DNA of 64,000 nucleotides from Serratia quinivorans. Its GTDB lineage: Bacteria; Pseudomonadota; Gammaproteobacteria; Enterobacterales; Enterobacteriaceae. Below are positions 37,746 through 47,057 of the stretch, piece after piece. Position numbers and translations under genes: made by a program. Location of the stretch: NCBI RefSeq assembly GCF_946227985.1, contig NZ_CAMKGL010000010.1, positions 1-64,000 of the forward strand, read 5' to 3'. The notes below the pieces were generated by a model. It was not told the origin of the DNA. It saw only the letters and a program-made list of their open reading frames with translations, and did no database searches. Each line of letters starts with the position of its first letter. The first letter of the stretch is position 1.

Positions 37746-38147
37746 ATGAATATCAGCGACGTAGCGAAAAAAACCGGTTTAACCAGCAAGGCCATTCGCT
37801 TTTATGAAGAGAAAGGGCTGGTGACTGCGCCGATCCGTACCGACAATGGCTATCGCAGCTACAGCCCGAAGCACATCGAAGAACTGACGCTGCTGCGCCA
37901 GGCACGGCAGGTGGGGTTTAATCTGGATGAATGCGGTGAGCTGGTAGCGTTGTTTAACGATCCGGCCCGTCACAGCGCCGATGTGAAAGCGCGTACGCTG
38001 CAAAAAGTGGCGGACATTGAAAAGCACATCACCGAACTCGATGAGATGCGCCAGCGTTTACTGGCGCTGGCGGATCAGTGCCCGGGTGATGACGGAGCCG
38101 AGTGCCCAATCATTAATAACCTGGCGGGCTGTTGCCATAACCATTAA
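37746..38147 (+). CDS. cueR: Copper-responsive MerR-family activator CueR
   Basis: A 133-residue MerR-family regulator: DNA-binding [37 protein letters not shown], a dimerisation helix, and the metal loop CPGDDGAEC with the two Cu+-binding cysteines near residues 112 and 120. The CCHNH tail is typical. The ATG at 37746 is preferred to the GTG six bases earlier by homology and GGAG spacing. It activates the divergent copZ promoter. It converges with ybbJ with overlapping stops. Confidence 0.96.
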   Translation: MNISDVAKKTGLTSKAIRFYEEKGLVTAPIRTDNGYRSYSPKHIEELTLLRQARQVGFNLDECGELVALFNDPARHSADVKARTLQKVADIEKHITELDEMRQRLLALADQCPGDDGAECPIINNLAGCCHNH

Positions 38148-38605
38148 CGGGCAACGGCGCGGATCACCAGAGTTATACCTTCGACGGCGATGACTTCTAC
38201 CTCGGTGCCCACCGCCAGATCTTCACTGGCCTGGGCGCGCCAACTGCTGTCGCCGATGTTAATGCGGCCCATGCCGTTGTGCATGGGTTCGGTCAGCGTA
38301 GCGCGGGTGCCAATCAACTGACGATTGCGCTGGTTCAGCACCTGCGAACCGCTGGAAGCCGCGGCCGGGCGCTGGCGTAGCCAGTACCACCACAGGTAGG
38401 CCACCACCACGGTCAGTACGGCAAAAATCACCCCCTGCCACTCCCAGGCCAACTGCGGCAGCAGCCAGACGATGGCGCCGACCACCACCGCCGATACGCC
38501 ACTCCACAACAGGTAGCCACTGGCACCGAGCATTTCTGCCGCCAGCAGCAGCCCGCCGAGGGAAAGCCAAAACCAGTGCGGGTTTGCTGCAATTTGTTCG
38601 AGCAT
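38144..38605 (-). CDS. ybbJ: NfeD-family membrane protein YbbJ
   Basis: A 153-residue NfeD-like protein. Two or three hydrophobic segments ([39 protein letters not shown]) are followed by a small OB-fold domain ([24 protein letters not shown]). NfeD-like proteins pair with SPFH proteins; here qmcA lies immediately upstream, two bases apart, on the same strand. It probably supports QmcA assembly in the inner membrane. Confidence 0.93.
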   Translation of the reverse strand: MLEQIAANPHWFWLSLGGLLLAAEMLGASGYLLWSGVSAVVVGAIVWLLPQLAWEWQGVIFAVLTVVVAYLWWYWLRQRPAAASSGSQVLNQRNRQLIGTRATLTEPMHNGMGRINIGDSSWRAQASEDLAVGTEVEVIAVEGITLVIRAVAR

Positions 38606-38607
38606 GA

Positions 38608-39513
38608 TTACTTGCCTTTGTTGTCTTTCAACAGTTCGGCAATGCCACCAATGGAGCCGAGCAGGCTGCTGGCGTCCAGCGGCATCATGATGACTTTACT
38701 GTTGTTGGCAGAGCCGATTTTTTGCAGCGCATCGGTGTATTTCTGTGCCACAAAGTAGTTAACCGCCTGGATATTACCGCTGGCGATAGCGTCGGAAACC
38801 AGTTGAGTGGCTCGCGCTTCCGCTTCAGCGGCACGTTCACGGGCTTCGGCCTGCAGGAACGCCGACTGACGTTCACCTTCCGCCTTGAGGATTTGCGACT
38901 GTTTGTCGCCTTCGGCACGCAGGATGGCAGCCTGACGCACACCTTCGGCCTCCAGAATATCCGCACGCTTGGTTCGCTCAGCCTTCATCTGGGCGTTCAT
39001 TGCCGAGACTAACTCTGCCGGTGGGCGTACGTCACGGATCTCGATACGGGTGATTTTAATGCCCCACGGATTGGTGGCTTCGTCGACGATATGCAGCAGG
39101 CGACTGTTGATGCTGTCACGCTGTGAGAGAATTTCGTCCAGCTCCATGGAACCGAGCACGGTACGGAAGTTGGTCATGGTCAGGTTGACGATCGCCAGCT
39201 CCAGGTTGCTGACCTCATAAGCGGCACGCGCCGGATCGACGACCTGGATAAAACACACCGCATCGATGGCCACGTTGGCGTTGTCGCGCGAGATAATTTC
39301 CTGCGAAGGAATATCCAGCACCTGCTCCATCATATTAATTTTTCTGCCGATGCGGTCCATAAACGGCACCACCAGGTTCAAACCGGGCATCAGCGTTTTG
39401 GTGTAGCGGCCGAAGCGTTCCACCGTCCATTGGTACCCCTGCGGAACAATTTTGACGCCGGCGAATACGATGATCAGTGCGACGACAATCACGATGGGAA
39501 TAAGGGTAAACAT
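38608..39513 (-). CDS. qmcA: SPFH/prohibitin-family protein QmcA
   Basis: A 301-residue SPFH protein. One N-terminal membrane segment ([20 protein letters not shown]) leads to a band 7 domain ([37 protein letters not shown]) and a long Ala/Glu coiled coil from about residue 180 to 250 with repeated ILxAEGxxQ units. It probably forms membrane microdomain oligomers. The start at 39513 has AGGAGG seven bases upstream. It is operonic with ybbJ. Confidence 0.95.
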   Translation of the reverse strand: MFTLIPIVIVVALIIVFAGVKIVPQGYQWTVERFGRYTKTLMPGLNLVVPFMDRIGRKINMMEQVLDIPSQEIISRDNANVAIDAVCFIQVVDPARAAYEVSNLELAIVNLTMTNFRTVLGSMELDEILSQRDSINSRLLHIVDEATNPWGIKITRIEIRDVRPPAELVSAMNAQMKAERTKRADILEAEGVRQAAILRAEGDKQSQILKAEGERQSAFLQAEARERAAEAEARATQLVSDAIASGNIQAVNYFVAQKYTDALQKIGSANNSKVIMMPLDASSLLGSIGGIAELLKDNKGK

Positions 39514-39574
39514 GGCAAACCTCCTGTCAGACATATGTAAACAGATATTACGCCAGCTAGAGTGCAAAGACTAA

Positions 39575-39701
39575 TATACCCGTCATCTTTCAAGTTGCAG
39601 CGTTGTTATCTGCACTCGCTCACCCCAGTTACTTACTTGAGTAAGCGCCTGGGGATGAGCGAGTTGGCCGCCTGGCTGCGACTTGAAAGCTATAGGGTAT
39701 A
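39575..39701 (+). repeat. ERIC element (127 bp)
   Basis: A 127-base palindromic element from TATACCCGTCATC to AGGGTATA, with CACTCGCTCACCCCAGT, AAGCGCCTGGGG and GACTTGAAAGC. It lies 60 bases upstream of qmcA, in the region before cfa. Confidence 0.93.
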
Positions 39702-39877
39702 ATCAGGAGCGTTGTGCCATTAACATTCCAAATTGGCATGTTTCCAATAATTTTAATTCATTTCATGACGTTGTCCGTCTTGGCTAGAGTAAAAAGCATT
39801 GCCGCTTTTCACTTCGAATATTTGTCATTTTTATTTGCGACTATGCTTTTTGAAATGACATTTCTCCAAGGATTGTT

Positions 39878-41029
39878 ATGGACTCAATCAGTGTTGATGA
39901 ACTCGCCCCAAAAAAAGATCGTTGGTATCGCATTGTAGCGGAATTACTGTCCGCTGCCGGTATCGCCATCAATGGCAACCGTGCCTGCGATATCAAGGTA
40001 CACAACCCGGCGTTGTTTAAACGCATTTTGCAGGAGGGTTCGCTGGGGTTCGGCGAAAGCTACATGGACGGCTGGTGGGACTGCGAGCGGTTGGACGCGT
40101 TATTCACCCGCGTCTTGCAGGCCGGCGTTGATGAACGCTTGCCAAAAAATCTGAGCGACATTGCGCGTATCGCCTATACCCGGTTGTTCAACCTTCAGTC
40201 GCGCAAACGCGCCTGGCAGGTGGGTAAAGAACATTACGATATCGGCAACGATCTGTTCCGTGCGATGCTCGATCCCTATATGCAATATTCCTGCGGTTAC
40301 TGGAAAGAGGCCGATACGCTGGAGCAGGCTCAGTTGGCCAAGCTGAAAATGATCTGCGAAAAGCTGCAGTTGAAACCGGGCATGTCATTACTGGATATCG
40401 GCTGCGGCTGGGGTGGGTTGGCGCAGTATGCAGCGGAAAACTACGGTGTAACAGTGCATGGTGTGACCATTTCGGCCGAGCAGCAAAAACTGGCGCAGGA
40501 GCGCTGCGCCGGTCTGGAGGTCGAAATTGTGCTACAGGATTACCGTGACTTGAACAGCCAGTTTGATCGTATTGTTTCAGTCGGCATGTTTGAACACGTG
40601 GGGCCGAAAAACTACGACACTTACTTCCGTGTTGCCGCGCGTAATCTGAAGCCCGATGGTTTGTTCCTGCTGCATACCATTGGCGCCAACCAAACCAATC
40701 TTCACGTCGATGCCTGGATAAACAAGTACATCTTCCCCAATGGCTGTCTGCCTTCGGTGCGCCATATTGCCCAAGCCAGCGAAGGGCGCTTTGTGATGGA
40801 GGATTGGCACAATATCGGCGTTGATTACGATCGCACGCTGATGGCCTGGTATGAGAATTTCAAACAGGCGTGGCCGATGCTGTCCGAGGGCTATTCGGAA
40901 CGTTTTGAACGGATGTTCACCTATTACCTGAACGCCTGCGCGGGCGCATTCCGCTCGCGTGATATTCAGCTGTGGCAGGTGTTGTTCAGCCCGAAAGGCG
41001 TTGACGGCGGTATTCGAGTCTACCGCTGA
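39878..41029 (+). CDS. cfa: Cyclopropane-fatty-acyl-phospholipid synthase
   Basis: A 383-residue CFA synthase. The N-terminal lipid-binding domain is followed by a SAM-dependent methyltransferase domain with LDIGCGWGGLAQYAA (about residues 171-185), and the catalytic region contains HYDIGNDLF, MQYSCGYW and VSVGMFEHVG. It adds a methylene bridge to unsaturated acyl chains of membrane phospholipids, often in stationary phase and acid stress. It is not in this locus in E. coli. Two ERIC elements in opposite orientation flank it (39575 and 41067). The upstream 39714-39877 is AT-rich leader. Confidence 0.96.
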   Translation: MDSISVDELAPKKDRWYRIVAELLSAAGIAINGNRACDIKVHNPALFKRILQEGSLGFGESYMDGWWDCERLDALFTRVLQAGVDERLPKNLSDIARIAYTRLFNLQSRKRAWQVGKEHYDIGNDLFRAMLDPYMQYSCGYWKEADTLEQAQLAKLKMICEKLQLKPGMSLLDIGCGWGGLAQYAAENYGVTVHGVTISAEQQKLAQERCAGLEVEIVLQDYRDLNSQFDRIVSVGMFEHVGPKNYDTYFRVAARNLKPDGLFLLHTIGANQTNLHVDAWINKYIFPNGCLPSVRHIAQASEGRFVMEDWHNIGVDYDRTLMAWYENFKQAWPMLSEGYSERFERMFTYYLNACAGAFRSRDIQLWQVLFSPKGVDGGIRVYR

Positions 41030-41066
41030 TATCATTTAGGGGATATTTCTTATTTGCTTTGGCATA

Positions 41067-41193
41067 GATACCCAATGGATTTCCAGTTGCATCTAGGCGG
41101 CAAACGCGAGAAACCCCAGGAGCTTAGATAACTAAGTGACTGGGGTTCGAGCGAGCAGCCAACAACGATGCGGCTGGAAAGACGAAGGGTATT
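41067..41193 (-). repeat. ERIC element (127 bp)
   Basis: A 127-base element from GATACCCAATGG to AAGGGTATT, with CCCCAGGAGCTTAGATAACTAAGTG-type ERIC core and CTGGGG arms. It is inverted relative to the 39575 copy and abuts the cnoX stop codon. Confidence 0.9.
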
Positions 41194-42047
41194 TAGTAGA
41201 GTAGTGAATACAGCTGACGACGGTACTTGGCGGCCAGCGCGTCGCCGGTGCCCAGTGCGGCCAGAATATCCATCAATGTTTTACGGGCGCTGCCGTTGGC
41301 GGCGGCGAGATCTTTCTTCAGATGCCCGATCAACAGTTCCAACGCTTCTTCATTGCGCCCAACCTGATGCAGTTGCAGCGCCAGCTGCACGGCTAAATCG
41401 ACGTTCTCCGGCTGCTGCGCCACTTGCTGTTGCAACAGCTGAATTTCCGGCGTGTCGGCGGCTTGTTTAAGCAGTTCAATCTGCGCCAGCAGGCCCTGAT
41501 AACGGGTATCTTTATCCTGCAACGGGATGGTCGCCAGCACGGCTTCGGCATCTTCTGTACGGTTCAACGCGATCTGGGTTTCCGCCAGTGTCAAACCAAT
41601 ATCACTGCGTTGCTGGCTGGCTTGCCAGGCGTCTTTCAACAGCGGCAGCGCTTCTGCCGCATTGCCTTCGGCCAGCAGCTCGGTTGCCTGCGCCAGTTTC
41701 AGATCTTCTTCCTTTGGCAGGAAACGCTGCAGGAATTCACGGATCATTTCTTCCGGCTGTGGGCCCTGGAAACCGTCTACCGGCTGGCCGTCTTTGAACA
41801 GATATACCGTTGGCAGCGAGCGCAGGCCGAACTGAGCGGCGATGGCCTGCTCGGCGTCACAATCCACTTTTGCCAGCAGGAACTGGCCGGCATATTCCGC
41901 CGCCAGCTTATCGAGAATCGGGGTGAGTTGCAGACAGTGTTGGCTGCGATCCGACCAGAAGTAGAACACCACCGGCATGGACATTGACTGTTCCAGCGTC
42001 TGGTGCAGGTTTGTTTCGTTAATATCAACAACAGCTTGAGCTAGCAT
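41193..42047 (-). CDS. cnoX: Chaperedoxin CnoX (YbbN)
   Basis: A 284-residue protein. The thioredoxin-like domain (residues 1-110) carries SQHC in place of the CxxC active site, as in E. coli CnoX. C-terminal TPR-like repeats follow. It protects unfolded proteins from over-oxidation and hands them to GroEL and Dna[15 protein letters not shown] at 42047 matches the E. coli start and length; an extension to 42077 is less likely. Confidence 0.95.
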   Translation of the reverse strand: MLAQAVVDINETNLHQTLEQSMSMPVVFYFWSDRSQHCLQLTPILDKLAAEYAGQFLLAKVDCDAEQAIAAQFGLRSLPTVYLFKDGQPVDGFQGPQPEEMIREFLQRFLPKEEDLKLAQATELLAEGNAAEALPLLKDAWQASQQRSDIGLTLAETQIALNRTEDAEAVLATIPLQDKDTRYQGLLAQIELLKQAADTPEIQLLQQQVAQQPENVDLAVQLALQLHQVGRNEEALELLIGHLKKDLAAANGSARKTLMDILAALGTGDALAAKYRRQLYSLLY

Positions 42048-42127
42048 GTAATTTTCTCTCTGATCTTGCGGAGCCATTGGCTTTTAGATGGGGGCGGGAC
42101 GGCATTCTTCAACCCCGGGCAGCCAAA

Positions 42128-42904
42128 TTAACCGTTGCTGCGTAACACCCAGTCCAGACAGCGGCCGGGCAGAATGCGGCGTAATACGCTTAACGCGTGC
42201 GCCAGCAGGGTCACCGGATACCGCAGTTTGGCCCTTGGGCTTTCCAGCGCGTGGCGTAATTTGGGCAAAATGGCCTCCGGCGGCAGCGTCAGACGTTTGG
42301 CAATGCCGGGGTTATGCACCGGTTTGTCGCTCTGCGCCTGATTGACGTTCTGGGTAAAGTGGGTGGAGATAGGGCCGGGTTCTATCAGGCTGACCTGAAT
42401 GCCCGTGCCGTGCAGCTCCATCCGCAGCGCGTCGGACCAGGCTTCCAGCGCAAACTTGCTGGCGGCATAGGCACCGCGTCCGGCGCTGGACACCAGCCCC
42501 ATTACCGAACTGGTCTGAATAATACGGCCCTCGCCGTGCGGCAGCATCGCCGGCAACAGCAGCTGGGTCAACTGGTGGGTGCCGAACAGGTTGGTGGCGA
42601 ACTGCCGTTCCAACTGCTGACGGGAAATGCTGCTCAGCGGGCCGTAAACGCCAAAGCCGCCGTTGTTGAACAGGCCATACAGGCGGCCGTCGGTCAGTTC
42701 GATCACCTGTGCGGCGGCGCGTTCGACGCTGTCACTGTCGTCCAGATCCAGCTCAATGCCTTCCAGCCCAAGCTGACGCATATTTTCAACGTCCTGCGGC
42801 TTGCGACAGGCGGCCAGCACCCGGTAGCCACGGTTACGCAGATCCTGCGCGGCAATCAATCCAATCCCGCTGGAACAGCCGGTTATCAATACTGCTTTTT
42901 GCAT
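42128..42904 (-). CDS. ybbO: SDR-family oxidoreductase YbbO
   Basis: A 258-residue short-chain dehydrogenase. The NADP-binding TGCSSGIG is at residues 8-15, NNGGFGVYG replaces the usual NNAG, the catalytic Tyr-x3-Lys is YAASK with upstream Ser (SSVMG), and a Leu-rich membrane-affine C-terminus is present. E. coli YbbO reduces aldehydes in an NADP-dependent way. It is upstream of cnoX on the same strand and downstream of tesA. AGGTAAAG precedes the ATG. Confidence 0.93.
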   Translation of the reverse strand: MQKAVLITGCSSGIGLIAAQDLRNRGYRVLAACRKPQDVENMRQLGLEGIELDLDDSDSVERAAAQVIELTDGRLYGLFNNGGFGVYGPLSSISRQQLERQFATNLFGTHQLTQLLLPAMLPHGEGRIIQTSSVMGLVSSAGRGAYAASKFALEAWSDALRMELHGTGIQVSLIEPGPISTHFTQNVNQAQSDKPVHNPGIAKRLTLPPEAILPKLRHALESPRAKLRYPVTLLAHALSVLRRILPGRCLDWVLRSNG

Positions 42905-42929
42905 AACTTTACCTAGTGTACAACCCTAT

Positions 42930-43571
42930 TTAGTTAGACTCGTGTTTTACTAACGGTTCCAGGCGTTCCGCCATCCAGGTGGCAATAAACGGTTGGGCAT
43001 CCTTATTGGGATGCAATCCGTCATCCTGCATCCATTCCGCTTTCACCACCACCTGTTCCATATAGAACGGCAGCAGTGGAATGTCGAATTGTTTGGCAAG
43101 CTGCGGGTAAATCGCACTGAAGGCCTCGGTATAGCGGCGGCCATAGTTGGGCGGAATACGGATTTGCATCAGCAGCGGCTGTGCACCGGCTTGTTGTACC
43201 AGCGTGATGATTTGGCTGAGGTCGCGTTGCAGATCCTGCGCCGGGAAACCGCGCAGACCATCGTTGGCACCCAGTTCAATCAGTACCCAACGTGGCTTAT
43301 GTTGTTTCAGCAGCTCGGGCAGACGTGCCAGCCCCTGAGCGGCGGTGTCGCCGCTGATGCTGGCGTTGACCAGCTGCGGTTCACCCGGTTTTTTCTGCCA
43401 TTGGTCGGCCAGCAGCGTCGGCCAGGCTTGCGCCACCGGCAAGCGGTAACCGGCGCTTAAACTGTCGCCTAATATCAATAAGGTATCGGCGGCGACAGCG
43501 CGTAAACTGAATAATCCCAACAGCAAAAGGAAGGGAAGATGCCAGCGGAAAACGTTCTTGAAGTTCATCAT
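42930..43571 (-). CDS. tesA: Periplasmic acyl-CoA thioesterase I/lysophospholipase L1
   Basis: A 213-residue SGNH hydrolase with a signal peptide (WHLPFLLLLGLFSLRAVAA). Catalytic blocks are LILGDSLSAGY (Ser), NASISGDTA (Gly), ELGANDGLRG (Asn) and DGLHPNKDAQ (Asp, His). It cleaves acyl-CoA, acyl-ACP and lysophospholipids in the periplasm. The start could be 43571 or the next ATG at 43568. Its 5' end overlaps the divergent ybbA gene by about 33 bases. Confidence 0.94.
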   Translation of the reverse strand: MMNFKNVFRWHLPFLLLLGLFSLRAVAADTLLILGDSLSAGYRLPVAQAWPTLLADQWQKKPGEPQLVNASISGDTAAQGLARLPELLKQHKPRWVLIELGANDGLRGFPAQDLQRDLSQIITLVQQAGAQPLLMQIRIPPNYGRRYTEAFSAIYPQLAKQFDIPLLPFYMEQVVVKAEWMQDDGLHPNKDAQPFIATWMAERLEPLVKHESN

Positions 43572-44225
43572 CTTAGTAAACACGTTGGTCAGGGTGAGCA
43601 TCAGCTCTCCATCCTTACCGGAGTCGAGCTGGTTGTCAAACCCGCACAGACAATTGCCCTGATTGGCGAATCCGGTTCGGGTAAATCAACGCTGCTGGGG
43701 ATCCTCGCCGGGTTGGACGACGGCAGTGAAGGGGAAGTGCATTTGTTGGGCGAGTCGCTGACCACGCTGGATGAAGAGCGCCGTGCCGCGCTACGCGCCA
43801 AAAATGTCGGCTTTGTTTTTCAATCTTTTATGTTGGTGCCAACGCTCAATGCGCTGGAGAACGTTCAGTTACCGGCGTTGCTGCGTGGCGAAAGCGATCG
43901 TCAGAGCCGTGATCAGGCGGTGCAACTGCTGGAGCAACTTGGGCTGGGCCAGCGCCTTGGCCACTTGCCGGCACAGCTTTCCGGCGGCGAGCAACAGCGC
44001 GTAGCGCTGGCACGGGCGTTCAGTGGCCGACCGCGGGTGCTGTTTGCCGATGAACCCACCGGCAACCTCGATCGCCAGACCGGCGAACGCATCGCCGATT
44101 TACTGTTTTCCCTCAACCGCGATTTCTCCACCACGTTAATCCTGGTCACCCATGACGAAACCCTGGCGGCTCGCTGTCAGCGTCGGCTGCGTCTGCGTGA
44201 AGGCCAGCTGTGGGAGGAAGCATGA
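43539..44225 (+). CDS. ybbA: ABC transporter ATP-binding protein YbbA
   Basis: A 228-residue LolD/MacB-type ATPase. Walker A is GESGSGKST (about residue 42), the signature is LSGGEQQRVALARAF, and Walker B is VLFADEPTGNLD. It is paired with the FtsX-like permease YbbP, whose ATG overlaps its stop (ATGA at 44222-44225). The substrate is unknown; toxic metabolite or lipoprotein-related export has been suggested for the family. The start overlaps divergent tesA. Confidence 0.95.
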   Translation: MPAENVLEVHHLSKHVGQGEHQLSILTGVELVVKPAQTIALIGESGSGKSTLLGILAGLDDGSEGEVHLLGESLTTLDEERRAALRAKNVGFVFQSFMLVPTLNALENVQLPALLRGESDRQSRDQAVQLLEQLGLGQRLGHLPAQLSGGEQQRVALARAFSGRPRVLFADEPTGNLDRQTGERIADLLFSLNRDFSTTLILVTHDETLAARCQRRLRLREGQLWEEA

Positions 44226-46654
44226 TCTGGCGCTGGTTTTGGCGTGAGTGGCGTTCGCCGTCACTGCTGATCGTCTGGCTGGCGCTGACACTGTCGATGG
44301 CCTGCGTGTTGGCATTGGGCAGTATCAGCGATCGGATGGACAAAGGCCTGAGCCAGCAGAGCCGCGATTTTATTGCCGGCGATCGGGTACTGCGCAGCGC
44401 CCGCCCGGTCCCGGAAGGCTGGCTGCTGGACGCGCAGCAACAGGGGCTGAAAGTCAGTCGGCAGTTGTCGTTCACCACTATGACCTATGCCGGGGATCGG
44501 CCCCAGTTGGCGGACGTGAAGGCCACCGACCTGGCCTATCCGCTGTACGGCAAGCTGGAGACCCGCCCGGCCAACGTCAAACTGGATCCGGGGAACGTGC
44601 TGGTGGCACCTCGTTTGCTGGCGCTGTTGAACGTGAAGGTAGGTGACAGGCTGGACGTGGGTGATACCAGCCTGCGAATTGCCGGTGAAATTATTCAGGA
44701 GCCGGATTCCGGCTTTAACCCGTTCCAGACGGCACCGCGTATCATGATCAATCTGGCGGACGTGGACAAAACCGGGGCGGTACAGCCGGGCAGCCGCCTG
44801 ACCTACCGTTATATGTTTGCCGGTACTCCGCAGGATATCCAGCGTTACGAAGATCGCCTGACGCCGCAGCTTGGCCCCGATCAGCGCTGGTTTGGGTTGC
44901 AGGAGTCCGGTAGCGCATTGGGCAAATCGCTGCAGCGTTCGCAGCAGTTCCTGTTGCTGTCGGCGCTGCTGACCTTGCTGTTGTCGATTGCCGCCGTCGC
45001 GGTAGCGATGAGCCACTATTGCCGCAGCCGTTACGATTTGATCGCGGTGTTGAAAACGCTGGGGGCCGGCCGCAGCGCTTTGCGCAAGTTGATCGTCGGC
45101 CAGTGGTTGGCGGTAATTCTGCTGGCAGCCGCTGGCGGGGGCATTATCGGGCTGGGGTTTGAAGCGCTGTTGATCCGCCTGCTGGCACCGGTGCTGCCGG
45201 CGGAACTGCCTGCGGCCGGGGCCTGGCCGTGGCTATGGGCGGTCGGCGCATTGCTGATGATTTCGCTGCTGGTGGGCCTGCGGCCGTACCGGCAGTTACT
45301 GGCGACCCAGCCACTGCGCGTGCTGCGCCGTGATGTGGTGGCCAACGTCTGGCCACTGCGTTATTTCCTGCCGGTGACGGCGGTGATTGTGGTGGCGCTG
45401 TTGACGGCATTGATGGGGGCCAGCACGCTACTGTGGTCGATCCTCGCCGGTATTCTGGTGCTGGCGCTGCTGTTGGGTGCTATCGGCTGGGGCAGCCTGT
45501 TATTGCTGCGCCGTATTACGTTGAAGAATCTGGCACTGCGACTGGCGGTTAACCGTCTGCTGCATCAACCCTGGGTCACGGTCAGCCAACTGGCGGCGTT
45601 CTCGCTGTCGTTTATGCTGCTGGCGTTACTGCTGGTGCTGCGTGGCGATCTGCTCGAGCGTTGGCAGCAGCAACTGCCGCCGGACAGCCCGAACTACTTC
45701 CTGCTGAATATGACCCAGGCGCAGGTGCCACAGGTGAAAACCTTCCTGCAACAGCATCAAATTAAACCGGAAACCTACTATCCGATTGTCCGCGTGCGCC
45801 TGACCGAGATTAACCAGCAGGTCGCGACCGAACGGGTGCATGAGGACGATCCGGGCGGCGAGGCGGTGAATCGTGAGCTGAACCTGACCTGGCTGGCCGA
45901 TCTTCCTGCGCACAATCCATTGGTGGCCGGCAGTTGGCCGCCGAAAGCCGGCGAGGTGTCGATGGATCAGGGCATTGCCGGACGACTCAAAATCAAACTG
46001 GGCGATACGCTGACCTTCAGCGGTGATACCCAGTCGTTCAGCGCCAGGGTTACCAGCCTGCGCCAGGTGGATTGGGAAAGCCTGAAGCCAAACTTTTACT
46101 TCATCTTCCCACCGGGTGCGCTGGACGGTCAGCCGCAAACCTGGCTCACCAGTTTCCGCTACGACGGTGACGGGCAGATGCTGACCCAGCTTAATCGCCA
46201 GTTCCCGACGCTCAGCCTGCTGGACATAGGTTCGATCCTTAAACAGGTGGGCGGCGTGCTGCAGCAGGTGAGCCGCGCGCTGGAAGTGATGGTGGTGCTG
46301 GTGGTGATCTGCGGCGGCCTGTTGCTGATGGCGCAGGTGCAGGTGGGGATGCGTCAGCGGCGCCAGGAACTGGTGGTGTATCGCACGCTCGGCGCTGGCA
46401 AACGTCTGTTGCGCAGCACGCTGTGGTGTGAGTTTGCCCTGCTGGGGCTGGTGGCAGGCATTGCCGCCGCGGTGGGCGCAGAAGCGGCACTGTGGTTGCT
46501 GCAAAGCCAGGTGTTTGACTTCCCATGGGCGCCAACACCGGTGTTGTGGTGGGCGCTGCCGCTACTCAGCGCGTTGCTGTTGTCGCTGTGCGGTGGTTGG
46601 CTGGGCGTGCGCTTGCTGCGCGGGCAGGCGCTGTTCCGCAGTTACGACGGTTAA
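44222..46654 (+). CDS. ybbP: ABC transporter permease YbbP (FtsX-like)
   Basis: An approximately 810-residue inner membrane permease. An N-terminal transmembrane helix leads to a MacB-like periplasmic domain, and two FtsX modules (about residues 245-365 and 700-805) hold further helices with the QVQVGMRQRRQELVVYRTLGAG coupling segment in the second. With YbbA it forms a type VII ABC mechanotransmission-like system. The ATG at 44222 overlaps the ybbA stop; an earlier start at 44210 is not needed. Confidence 0.94.
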   Translation: MIWRWFWREWRSPSLLIVWLALTLSMACVLALGSISDRMDKGLSQQSRDFIAGDRVLRSARPVPEGWLLDAQQQGLKVSRQLSFTTMTYAGDRPQLADVKATDLAYPLYGKLETRPANVKLDPGNVLVAPRLLALLNVKVGDRLDVGDTSLRIAGEIIQEPDSGFNPFQTAPRIMINLADVDKTGAVQPGSRLTYRYMFAGTPQDIQRYEDRLTPQLGPDQRWFGLQESGSALGKSLQRSQQFLLLSALLTLLLSIAAVAVAMSHYCRSRYDLIAVLKTLGAGRSALRKLIVGQWLAVILLAAAGGGIIGLGFEALLIRLLAPVLPAELPAAGAWPWLWAVGALLMISLLVGLRPYRQLLATQPLRVLRRDVVANVWPLRYFLPVTAVIVVALLTALMGASTLLWSILAGILVLALLLGAIGWGSLLLLRRITLKNLALRLAVNRLLHQPWVTVSQLAAFSLSFMLLALLLVLRGDLLERWQQQLPPDSPNYFLLNMTQAQVPQVKTFLQQHQIKPETYYPIVRVRLTEINQQVATERVHEDDPGGEAVNRELNLTWLADLPAHNPLVAGSWPPKAGEVSMDQGIAGRLKIKLGDTLTFSGDTQSFSARVTSLRQVDWESLKPNFYFIFPPGALDGQPQTWLTSFRYDGDGQMLTQLNRQFPTLSLLDIGSILKQVGGVLQQVSRALEVMVVLVVICGGLLLMAQVQVGMRQRRQELVVYRTLGAGKRLLRSTLWCEFALLGLVAGIAAAVGAEAALWLLQSQVFDFPWAPTPVLWWALPLLSALLLSLCGGWLGVRLLRGQALFRSYDG

Positions 46655-46784
46655 TTCTCGCTGAATATCGAGCTGGCCCAGGTGAGCGGGCCAGCCGAAC
46701 AACGATCGATATTGACGTCCCTATCTGACCTTCGCTTACCCCCCATTCCCGGTCTTTCATCCAAGGCATTTGGCCGTTCTTAGT

Positions 46785-46800
46785 GTGAAATCGATTACAT
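46785..46800. promoter_or_regulatory. GalR/GalS-type operator, distal
   Basis: GTGAAATCGATTACAT agrees with the GalR-family pattern GTGnAAnCGnTTnCAC except for its last base. It lies 175 bases from the proximal copy, a distance at which DNA looping is feasible. Confidence 0.7.
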
Positions 46801-46959
46801 TTAGTGGACGATTTATTGAAGTGGATGCCCTGCGATATGGTAAAAAGATGTTGCTGTTATCTTCATTTTAAAACAGTGAGTATGGTTATTATCTTTTTTA
46901 ATCAATGCAATTTTACTGTTTTATGGCTATTCGGCTTTTATGATTATGAAAATAAATCG

Positions 46960-46975
46960 GTGTAATCGTTTCCAC
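46960..46975. promoter_or_regulatory. GalR/GalS-type operator, proximal
   Basis: GTGTAATCGTTTCCAC fits the GalR/GalS operator pattern at every fixed position. It stands 83 bases before galP and next to a CRP-like site. Confidence 0.85.
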
Positions 46976-46978
46976 TAA

Positions 46979-46994
46979 TGTGATCGCACTCACT
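46979..46994 (+). promoter_or_regulatory. CRP-like site upstream of galP
   Basis: TGTGATCGCACTCACT (TGTGA-N6-TCACT) differs from the CRP consensus at its last base. It is consistent with catabolite control of galP. Confidence 0.75.
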
Positions 46995-47057
46995 TACCTC
47001 TGACGGATTGCCTCCTATCATAACGGCAACTTAAGAACGTTATCGATTGGAGGCAGT

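Noticed and set aside
39714-39938. 74-codon hydrophobic frame upstream of cfa
   Set aside because: It lies in the AT-rich cfa leader and runs into cfa in another frame; no homology or ribosome site.
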